Of a stretch of DNA of 14,200 nt, positions 6,629 to 12,383 are shown in pieces. Made by a program: the position numbers and the translations under genes. Every line of letters starts with the position of its first letter. The first letter of the stretch is position 1. Source of the stretch: a bacterium (GTDB lineage: Bacteria > Babelota > Babeliae > Babelales > Vermiphilaceae); contig DAOVGZ010000017.1 of NCBI GenBank assembly GCA_030672115.1, positions 1 to 14,200 on the forward strand, in the 5' to 3' direction. Under the pieces are notes generated by a model. It was not told where the DNA came from. It worked only from the letters and a program-made list of their open reading frames with translations, and ran no database searches.

Positions 6629-7957
6629 ATGAAGTCAATATTCTTTGATTATACCCCAGAATCGAGTCGCGTTACAGTTAGTGATATAGAAAAAATTACA
6701 ACAAAATTATTACCAGAACTTCATCAAATTAAAAATGCAGTTGGAAGTGGTTATAAAAATGAATATGCATCATTAAATCTTTCATCTAATTCTCAAATGA
6801 TTGATCATGTAAAAAATCTTGTTGCAAAGAAAAAAAAAGATCTGAATATTTGTGTTCTTGTTGTTATTGGTATTGGGGGATCAAGCTTAGGAGCCGTTGC
6901 TGTACATGAATCGATTAATGGTGTTTTGTATAATGAGTTATCTTCTGAGATGAAAATTTACTTTGTCGATACCATTGATACAGATTATGTGCGCACTGTT
7001 CTTTTGTTGGTGGAAAGAGAATTTAAAAATGGTGGAGGCGTTCTTCTTAATGTTGTTACAAAATCTGGAACAACGACAGAAACCATTGTTAATTTTGAAA
7101 TTTTTTTAGAGCTTTTAAAAAAATATAAACAAAAATCATACGCTGATCATATTGTTATAACATCCGATCGAGATTCAAAGCTTTGGAATTATGCACAAAA
7201 TGAAAAAATTGAAACATTGGAAATTCCTAAAAACGTAGGTGGTCGTTTTTCTGTTTTTTCTCCGGTTGGTTTATTTCCGCTTGGGCTTGTTGGTGTTGAT
7301 ATTGATCAACTTTGTTCAGGTGCATTGAGTGTTGTTGATAGCTGTACTGAAAAAGATCTAAAAAAAAATTATGCCGCAGAGAGTGCTGCTTTTGTTTATG
7401 CACAGTATAAAAAAGGTTTTTCTATTCACGATACATTTATTTTTTCTCGTGATATGCGTGCTGTTGGTGATTGGTACAGGCAGTTAGTTGGAGAAAGCCT
7501 TGGCAAAAAGGTTGATAGATCTGGCAACGTTGTAAATGTTGGAATTACGCCAACTGTTTCGGTCGGAACAAATGATTTGCATTCTGTTGTGCAATTGTAT
7601 CTTGGTGGTCCTCGTGACAAATTAACAACATTTATAACTCTTAAAGATGATCAAGACGAGTTGCGAGTTCCTCAATTTGATGAGTTTGATTCACTGGTTG
7701 CAAATATTCAAGGTAAAACGGTAGCTTCAATTCGTGCTGCGGTTGTTCGTGGTGTTCAACGAGCGTATCATGCAGACGAGCGGCCGTTTGTGACAATAGA
7801 AATTCCAGAAAAGTCAGCTTTTTGTTTGGGACAACTTTTGCAGATGAAGATGATCGAAGTCATGTATCTGGGCTATCTTTTGGGGGTTAATCCTTTTGAT
7901 CAACCACAAGTTGAGTTGTACAAAAAAGAAACAAGAGAGATTTTGGCTGCGCAATAG
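6629..7957 (+). CDS. pgi: Glucose-6-phosphate isomerase (442 aa)
   Basis: Interconverts glucose-6-phosphate and fructose-6-phosphate in glycolysis and gluconeogenesis. Two SIS-type sugar-phosphate loops are visible: GIGGSSLGA at 81-89 and TKSGTTTET at 144-152. PGI signature 1 is GGRFSVFSPVG (204-214, with Arg206), and signature 2 is FDQPQVELYK (423-432, with catalytic Lys432). The base Glu289 (VGESLGK) and His318 (NDLHSVVQ) are in place, so the enzyme should be active. At 442 residues it belongs to the short PGI group of about 450 residues, common in Firmicutes and many candidate phyla, rather than the 550-residue E. coli type. The ATG has AGGAG at 6618-6622. It stands alone and converges with the - strand secreted-protein cluster, with 18 bases between stops. 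Confidence 0.97.
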   Translation: MKSIFFDYTPESSRVTVSDIEKITTKLLPELHQIKNAVGSGYKNEYASLNLSSNSQMIDHVKNLVAKKKKDLNICVLVVIGIGGSSLGAVAVHESINGVLYNELSSEMKIYFVDTIDTDYVRTVLLLVEREFKNGGGVLLNVVTKSGTTTETIVNFEIFLELLKKYKQKSYADHIVITSDRDSKLWNYAQNEKIETLEIPKNVGGRFSVFSPVGLFPLGLVGVDIDQLCSGALSVVDSCTEKDLKKNYAAESAAFVYAQYKKGFSIHDTFIFSRDMRAVGDWYRQLVGESLGKKVDRSGNVVNVGITPTVSVGTNDLHSVVQLYLGGPRDKLTTFITLKDDQDELRVPQFDEFDSLVANIQGKTVASIRAAVVRGVQRAYHADERPFVTIEIPEKSAFCLGQLLQMKMIEVMYLGYLLGVNPFDQPQVELYKKETREILAAQ

Positions 7958-7975
7958 TTGCTATTGAATGTATTG

Positions 7976-8401
7976 CTAAAAGCTGACTTTTTGCTGTTTT
8001 TTTGCAAGTTCCGCAAGCTCTAGGTTTAATTTTTCTTGTTTTGTATCTTGTTCTTTTATTTTTTCTGCAAGTATTTCAAAAGTTGTTTTTAGCTTTTTTG
8101 TTTGGTTTTTTGGCGGCTTATTTAAAGGGTTTTGTGTATTATTCATGAGTTTGGCAAAATTTTTTATGCATGAATTGTAGTTGGTTTTTTGAAGTTCATT
8201 AAATTTCTTTATTGTTCCATCAGATAGGGTTTCTTTTTTATCATTTTTATCGAAAAAATCATCGCCAAAGAGTTCTCGTTTTAAGGTTTCGTTTTTGCTG
8301 CCGCCGCTGTTAAAAAAATTTTTAAACATAGAAAAGCTTTTGGTGCAAGATAAAGTGACGAGTAAAATTGCAAAGAATAATGGTGATTTTATGTAATTCA
8401 T
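7976..8401 (-). CDS. Small secreted coiled-coil protein (141 aa)
   Basis: I do not recognise this protein. The signal peptide spans about residues 1-24 (hydrophobic FFAILLVTLSC). A Cys at 19 sits where a lipobox might be, but TLSC is not canonical, so lipoprotein status is doubtful. The mature chain is polar, with an acidic patch (FGDDFFDKNDKKE, 45-57), a Pro/Asn/Lys linker (about 88-104) and a C-terminal helix with a heptad-like pattern (about 105-138, EILAEKIKEQ then LNLELAELAKK) likely to form a coiled coil. It is the last gene of the - strand run and lies downstream of the 202-aa paralogue A, separated by a hairpin terminator. Confidence 0.65.
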   Translation of the reverse strand: MNYIKSPLFFAILLVTLSCTKSFSMFKNFFNSGGSKNETLKRELFGDDFFDKNDKKETLSDGTIKKFNELQKTNYNSCIKNFAKLMNNTQNPLNKPPKNQTKKLKTTFEILAEKIKEQDTKQEKLNLELAELAKKQQKVSF

Positions 8402-8475
8402 TGGAGTTTCTTTCTTTAAAGATGCTTTTTAGTATTTAGTTTCTTTAAATATAGTACTCAATTTTTATAAAAAAT

Positions 8476-8520
8476 AAACGGTTGATTAGCCTTTTTTTGC
8501 TAATCAACCGTTTTTATATT
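8476..8520 (-). terminator. Perfect 15-bp hairpin terminator (hairpin repeat copy 1)
   Basis: AAACGGTTGATTAGC (8476-8490) pairs perfectly with 8499-8513 around an 8-base homopolymeric loop (C then T7 on the + strand). The - strand arm is followed by TTTATTTTTTAT, fitting termination of the - strand gene that ends at 8544. It is similar in sequence to the hairpin at 9232-9282. Confidence 0.8.
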
Positions 8521-8543
8521 TTTTATCATAACTTGTGTCTGTG

Positions 8544-9152
8544 CTATATATCACATTCTTTATATTTTATTTTCACTGTTTCCATAAAATCACCAAAAAT
8601 CGGTGAATAGTACATTACTGGTTTTTTTAGTTGTATTGTATTTGCTTGATTTGAATTAGGAACTTGCGTAACCAACTCGGAATACGATTTTTTTGGTGAG
8701 AATATGTTGTTACATATATTTGTGATAGGTCCATAGTGCCCTGCGTGATAATTTTCTTCAATGCCTTTTGTAGCAATTTTTATATTTGTTGCCAATTTTG
8801 AGAGGGTTTTACTGGATGTAGAATTTCTTCCCTTTAGTAGTTTGCAGCTATTTTTTACGAGGCCGCTGCTGAATTCTGCTACGTGTTTGCCACCCCACAC
8901 GTTTGAAAAAACTTTTTTTGCCCAAGCAGGCCGAACAAAAGAAAGCGCAATAAATCCTGAGGTATAAATCGCCATTTTTCCAACTTTGGCAAGAGCAAGC
9001 ATTTTTGCTGAATGTACCCATTTTTTTTCAAATTTTGCCGTAGAACATTCAAGCGTTTTAGGGTGAAAGTATGCGCTTTGTGTTAAATTGGCAGTTAAAA
9101 GGCTACCCAAAAGTGCTATTGAAAAAATAATTTTTAATTGATTGTTTTTCAC
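8544..9152 (-). CDS. Secreted protein, FHPKT-x-ECS/WGGK family, paralogue A (202 aa)
   Basis: No named family is recognised. It is a clear paralogue of the protein at 12380-12973: residues 1-110 of the two align without gaps, with 50 identities by hand count (45 percent). The signal peptide (SLLTANLTQSA, cleavage near 27) is followed by the conserved YFHPKTLECS (28-37), a hydrophobic central segment (about 61-78), FSNVWGGK (82-89), CKLLKGRN (103-110) and HYGPIT (139-144); the C-terminal third diverges. Translation starts at GTG (9150-9152), with AGAAGGA at 9158-9164 and a 5-base spacer; the alignment with B at residue 1 supports this start. Hairpin terminators lie on both sides, so it appears to be its own transcript. 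Cys36 and Cys103 are conserved and could form a disulfide outside the cytoplasm. Confidence 0.75.
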   Translation of the reverse strand: MKNNQLKIIFSIALLGSLLTANLTQSAYFHPKTLECSTAKFEKKWVHSAKMLALAKVGKMAIYTSGFIALSFVRPAWAKKVFSNVWGGKHVAEFSSGLVKNSCKLLKGRNSTSSKTLSKLATNIKIATKGIEENYHAGHYGPITNICNNIFSPKKSYSELVTQVPNSNQANTIQLKKPVMYYSPIFGDFMETVKIKYKECDI

Positions 9153-9157
9153 TTGCT

Positions 9158-9164
9158 TCCTTCT
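9158..9164 (-). promoter_or_regulatory. Ribosome-binding site AGAAGGA for a GTG start
   Basis: The - strand AGAAGGA lies 5 bases before GTG 9152. No ATG is available nearby, so this site supports the GTG as the start of paralogue A. Confidence 0.6.
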
Positions 9165-9231
9165 TTTTTCATTTTGTATTTGCAGCTAAGTTGAGTTGTG
9201 AAAAGGCTATAAGGTTATACTTCTATTTTTG

Positions 9232-9282
9232 TATAAACAAACGGGTAATTAGAATTTTTTGCTAATCGCCCGTTTGTTTATA
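9232..9282 (-). terminator. 21-bp imperfect hairpin terminator (hairpin repeat copy 2)
   Basis: The arms are 9232-9252 and 9262-9282, with a 9-base loop containing six consecutive Ts on the + strand. The stem is complete except for one G-T wobble and one A-C mismatch. It sits just past the stop of the Gly/Arg/Tyr protein at 9297. The core (AAACGG...CCGTTT around a GCTAAT arm) matches the hairpin at 8476-8513. Confidence 0.7.
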
Positions 9283-9296
9283 GTTTTAAATATTTT

Positions 9297-9806
9297 TTAT
9301 TCTCTGAAGTCGAGTATCTTTAAACTTGGTCCAATATGAACTACATGTTCTCTTGTTTCGTGGTTTAGTCTTTTGCCAGAATCAATATTTTTGACAGTAA
9401 ATACAAAGCTTCTATCTCGATAAAGTCTTCCTGATTGGCCGGGAGAGAGTCTTAATCTTCTTCTGTCACTTTCAACAGTAATTATAGAGTTAGAGTTATT
9501 TTGTATTCTCCAATACAATAAGCCTTGACTATCTTGCCAGTTGTATCTTCTTGAGTAGCCACTTCCAGTATAGGTTCCTAAGCCCCAATATCCTCTATGG
9601 CCATAACCACGTCGATATCCTCTATGGCCGTAGCCTCGTCGATATCCTCTGCGTCCGTAGCCTCTGCCACCTACTCCAACTCTAATTCCAAAACCGCCGC
9701 GACGACGACCAGCGCCTCTTCGTGCGTTGAGCTTCATATATGTGATACTGCCAAGTCCGGCAATAAATAGAGCTGAAAAGAGCGCTATTATTTTTAATTT
9801 TTTCAT
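9297..9806 (-). CDS. Gly/Arg/Tyr-repeat protein with N-terminal signal or anchor (169 aa)
   Basis: No named family is recognised. A hydrophobic segment (residues 4-23) acts as signal peptide or membrane anchor. Residues 29-87 are an arginine/glycine/tyrosine-rich low-complexity region, including GGRGYGRRGYRRGYGHRGY and a 9-residue repeat of the form YRRGYGHRG. Residues 88-169 differ: alternating hydrophobic and charged residues (LLYWRIQNNSNSIITVES, RSFVFTVKN) suggest a small beta-rich domain. AAGGAG precedes the ATG with a short spacer. The strongly cationic repeat could bind nucleic acid, polysaccharide or anionic membrane; this is an inference from composition. The DNA repeat is listed separately. 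Confidence 0.75.
   Translation of the reverse strand: MKKLKIIALFSALFIAGLGSITYMKLNARRGAGRRRGGFGIRVGVGGRGYGRRGYRRGYGHRGYRRGYGHRGYWGLGTYTGSGYSRRYNWQDSQGLLYWRIQNNSNSIITVESDRRRLRLSPGQSGRLYRDRSFVFTVKNIDSGKRLNHETREHVVHIGPSLKILDFRE
9592..9664 (-). repeat. 27-bp tandem repeat inside the Gly/Arg/Tyr protein
   Basis: Two full units (9592-9618 and 9619-9645) differ at three positions, and a partial third (9646-9664) follows. Each unit begins CCTCTATGG on the + strand and encodes nine residues, keeping frame. Units of this size can expand or contract by slippage without breaking the ORF. Confidence 0.8.
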
Positions 9807-10003
9807 AAAATCTCCTTTTTTAACACATAGTCTTTTATTTTTTATTTGCTATTTTAAGTCGTTATGCTCATTAATTTTACAATAGCAATTTAAACCAAAA
9901 AAAGGCAAGAGTGCAGAGGCTTTTGATTAGATAGCCTGAGTTGTGGCTTTAAAAGATTAATAATTAAGTGAGGATTTTTTAAAGAAAGGTGGGGAGTTTA
10001 GGG

Positions 10004-10525
10004 TTATTTGCTCAATATACTTAAGATTTTTGCTCCAAATTCTTGAGCAGATTCCGGTCCTATTGCAGTTACAATCGTATTATCTATAACGACTGGTTTT
10101 CTAATAAATAATGCGCCAGCTTTTTCTAAAATGGCAGTAAGTTTATTATCGCCGTTCCAGCCAGTTACTTTTTTATTGGTAATAACACCACTTTTTGCCA
10201 AAATTCTTACCGAAGCACATATTGCTCCAAAAGGTTTATTGGCATCGGCAGTCTTTTTCAAAAGATTGTAGCTAGTTGCATTGTCAAGGTGCTGCAAGGC
10301 GCCAGGACCGCCGATAAAAAAAATAGCATCAAAATCTTCTGGTGTTACGTTTTTTAATTCTTTATCAACAGTTGTTGTTGTGCCATCACTTGCTGTTGCA
10401 ATTTTATTGTCTGTATTGCTTGCTGTAAGCACTGCAATGCCACTGTGTTGCAAGATTCCTTTTGGAACTGAATATTCAATTGGTTGATATCCCTGACTCG
10501 CTATAACAAGCAAAACTGTATGCAT
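10004..10525 (-). CDS. DJ-1/PfpI family protein (173 aa)
   Basis: A member of the class I glutamine amidotransferase-like DJ-1/ThiJ/PfpI superfamily. The nucleophile elbow is GAICASVRILAKSG (100-113, Cys103), and Glu17 (QGYQPIEYSVPK) is placed like the Glu that stabilises the reactive Cys in DJ-1. FIGGPGA (70-76) is the usual glycine loop. Cys is followed by Ala as in DJ-1 and YajL (ICAG), not by His as in PfpI protease-like members, so a redox-sensing, glyoxalase or deglycase-type role is more likely than proteolysis; activity cannot be settled here. Length is normal for a single domain. AAAGGAAA lies upstream of the ATG, and it starts 17 bases after the ComEC-like gene, in the same transcript. 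Confidence 0.88.
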   Translation of the reverse strand: MHTVLLVIASQGYQPIEYSVPKGILQHSGIAVLTASNTDNKIATASDGTTTTVDKELKNVTPEDFDAIFFIGGPGALQHLDNATSYNLLKKTADANKPFGAICASVRILAKSGVITNKKVTGWNGDNKLTAILEKAGALFIRKPVVIDNTIVTAIGPESAQEFGAKILSILSK

Positions 10526-10542
10526 TATGAAATTTCCTTTTT

Positions 10543-11559
10543 TTATTGGATTTCATTATTGATTTGGTTTTGAGCTTCATTTTTATATTTTGCAGAGTAG
10601 AAAGTAAACGATTGCTTGTCAATATATGCAAATGTCTGCAAAACAGGATAGGTAGCATCTTGATAAGAGAGAGACTCTTTTAGTGGTGTTATAGTAATAA
10701 AATTATCCAAAGAAAGTTTTATTTTTTTTTTGTAGGTTCCAATTGAATGAATTGTTGTACCTTTTTTTTCAGCTGCTCGCTTTAAAAAGAAAAAACTTCG
10801 CCAGCCATTTTTTTTAAGTGTTCCATTCCAGTAGGGTAAATAAATTTTTTTTATAGAAAGAATGGAGCATAATTTTTCAAGAGCCTTAAAGGTCATAATG
10901 CTTGGCTGAAGGGCGATAACATGATCAATTATTGTTGTTCCTGTAGATTTTATAATCTGTGGAGCAAGAGTGTATTCCACCCATGATGGTGCAGATATTC
11001 TTTTTCCAATAACGCCTGGATCGATAATAATTGTTGTTTTGTTTGATTTTATAATTGAAACATCTCCTCCATTGCAGCTTATTGATTCAATAACTGTTTT
11101 ATTGGAAGATATGAGTTTAAAAAAACTAAAAGAGCAAAGTAACAAAAGAAAAAGTAAAAAAACACTACGGTTAAGGGTATTAGTTTTTTTGTTTTGTAGA
11201 ATGGCAAAAGCAAGCATAGGAATGAGAATCAAAATAAATATTGATGGCTGAGTAAAACCAATAAGAAACGTTTTGTGGCTACCAAAAGACATTAATGCTA
11301 CCCACCATGATGAGACAGATTCTAATAAAAAAATAAGAAGTTGATTAGGAATACAAATAAGCTCTAGAAAAAAAATAAGTGATGAAAGCAGTAAGAAAAT
11401 AGCTAGAAAAGGGAAAAAAATAAGATTTCCAATAATTGACAATAAAGATATTGGTAGCCCCCAGCTGAGCAAAATAGGGAGTGATACGGTTGTTATAAAA
11501 AGTTGGATTTGTACAAATCGTAAGAGCCAAATTCGTACTTTGTAGAAGGTTGTTTTCAT
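10543..11559 (-). CDS. ComEC/Rec2-related membrane protein with degenerate metallo-beta-lactamase-like tail (338 aa)
   Basis: The N-terminal half (about 18-150) has four or five hydrophobic segments and resembles the competence domain of ComEC/Rec2, notably LPILLSWGLPISLLSIIGNL then FFPFLAIFLLLSSLIFF (28-64). The C-terminal half resembles the metallo-beta-lactamase domain that follows it in ComEC: GGDVSIIKSNKTTIIIDPG (164-182) matches the GD-x-x-LI...LIDTG opening. The HxHxDH-type metal ligands are absent: HVIALQPSIMTFKALEKL (213-230) occupies the place of the usual SHPDADHIGGL. The protein is also far shorter than typical ComEC (about 700-800 residues) and lacks its N-terminal OB region. It could be a shortened DNA-uptake channel or a decayed, repurposed homologue. 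There is no ribosome-binding site; a promoter ends just before the ATG. Followed by the DJ-1/PfpI gene. Confidence 0.65.
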   Translation of the reverse strand: MKTTFYKVRIWLLRFVQIQLFITTVSLPILLSWGLPISLLSIIGNLIFFPFLAIFLLLSSLIFFLELICIPNQLLIFLLESVSSWWVALMSFGSHKTFLIGFTQPSIFILILIPMLAFAILQNKKTNTLNRSVFLLFLLLLCSFSFFKLISSNKTVIESISCNGGDVSIIKSNKTTIIIDPGVIGKRISAPSWVEYTLAPQIIKSTGTTIIDHVIALQPSIMTFKALEKLCSILSIKKIYLPYWNGTLKKNGWRSFFFLKRAAEKKGTTIHSIGTYKKKIKLSLDNFITITPLKESLSYQDATYPVLQTFAYIDKQSFTFYSAKYKNEAQNQINNEIQ

Positions 11560-11565
11560 ATTGCT

Positions 11566-11594
11566 AGTATAGCTTTTGGTGGCAACATTGTCAC
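11566..11594 (-). promoter_or_regulatory. Predicted promoter giving a leaderless ComEC-like/DJ-1 transcript
   Basis: On the - strand GTGACA (11589-11594) is followed after exactly 17 bases by TATACT (11566-11571). Each hexamer matches five of six consensus bases. Only six bases separate TATACT from the ATG at 11559, so transcription would begin at or very near the start codon, consistent with the missing Shine-Dalgarno. Confidence 0.45.
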
Positions 11595-11688
11595 ATTTAA
11601 ATTTTTTTTATTGAGTTTGCATGTCTAAATGAATTATTATGGTGATAGTATTTATTGAAGTTATATTCTTGAAAAAAAGGAATTAAGT

Positions 11689-11844
11689 ATGAAAAAAATT
11701 GGAAAATCACGCGTCAAAAATGCATGGAATAAATTGATGAATTCTACGCAAAAAAAGCTTTCGCGTGGAGCAAATAATATTAACAAGATTATTACATGGG
11801 CTCGTTCAGATAATTGGCGCCGCAAAAAAAACGTTAAAAAATAA
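11689..11844 (+). CDS. Very basic 51-residue protein
   Basis: A short gene with a good AAGG ribosome-binding site (11677-11680) 8 bases before the ATG. The product begins MKKIGKSRVKNAWNKLMNS and ends SDNWRRKKNVKK. It contains 17 Lys/Arg and one acidic residue (Asp41), three Trp (13, 37, 43) and no Cys. There is no signal peptide, so it probably stays in the cytoplasm. The composition fits a nucleic-acid-binding or ribosome-associated peptide, but no family is recognised. It ends in TAA two bases from the TAA of the convergent secreted coiled-coil gene, the two stops forming the palindrome ATAAGCTTAT. The ordered arrangement and the ribosome-binding site argue that it is real despite its size. 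Confidence 0.6.
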   Translation: MKKIGKSRVKNAWNKLMNSTQKKLSRGANNINKIITWARSDNWRRKKNVKK

Positions 11845-11846
11845 GC

Positions 11847-12383
11847 TTATACTTCGTATTGTTTAGATGTATCTTCAGAAAAATCATCTAAAATATTATA
11901 GATTGAGTTTAGTCTTTTTTTTATCCAGGACTTTATTTTATTGTGTGGATGAGCATTTTCTATAAGTTCTTTTGCTTTATTCCTTAAATTGTCGCTTTCA
12001 ATTTTTTTATTATTGATATCTTGATCAATAAGTTCGGCTTGTTCTTCAAGGTTTTTAATTGTTTTTTTTAGTTTTTCAACTCTGTTTAATCTTGCATCTC
12101 TTTCATTCTCAAGAGGTGATATCGCATTTTTTAGTTCATTGAGTTCATTCGTGTTTTCTTTTATCAAAGTCATACTTTCAGTTGTAAACTTTAGATTTAA
12201 AAACCATGAATCAAACGTTTTAGTAAACTTTTTAAAAAATGTTCCTTTTTTAACTGTTGAATAGCAGGCTTTGGCTAGATTTTTTGATGCGTGTTGAAAC
12301 ATGCAGTTTGCTTGATAAGTGGCGCAAGCAAGTGCAAAAAGTATACTGTATACAATTTTTTGATTTATATATTTTTTTATCAT
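11847..12383 (-). CDS. Secreted coiled-coil protein, translationally coupled to paralogue B (178 aa)
   Basis: I do not recognise this protein. The signal peptide (residues 1 to about 27: MIKKYINQKIVYSILFALAC then ATYQANC) is followed by a basic region (33-66) and a long heptad-patterned helix (about 70-142, including LENERDARLNRVEKLKKTIK), so a parallel coiled coil is likely; a basic then acidic tail ends it. I chose ATG 12381-12383: GGAG (12390-12393) lies 6 bases upstream, and its ATG overlaps the TGA of paralogue B in an ATGA arrangement. The longer start at 12395 lacks a ribosome-binding site. The coupling implies it is made together with paralogue B, perhaps as its partner outside the cytoplasm. 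Confidence 0.7.
   Translation of the reverse strand: MIKKYINQKIVYSILFALACATYQANCMFQHASKNLAKACYSTVKKGTFFKKFTKTFDSWFLNLKFTTESMTLIKENTNELNELKNAISPLENERDARLNRVEKLKKTIKNLEEQAELIDQDINNKKIESDNLRNKAKELIENAHPHNKIKSWIKKRLNSIYNILDDFSEDTSKQYEV

Noticed and set aside
7952..7966. The inverted repeat CAATAG/CTATTG at the pgi stop codon
   Set aside because: The 6-bp stem is AT-rich, has a 3-base loop and no following T run, so I do not call it a terminator.
9917..9937. A possible hairpin (AGGCT/AGCCT) downstream of the DJ-1/PfpI gene
   Set aside because: The stem is only 5 bp and the nearest T run on the - strand is too far away to act with it.
10281..10487. A + strand open frame opposite the DJ-1/PfpI gene
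   Set aside because: It is a shadow of a well-recognised enzyme with an intact nucleophile motif; no ribosome-binding site or protein-like pattern.
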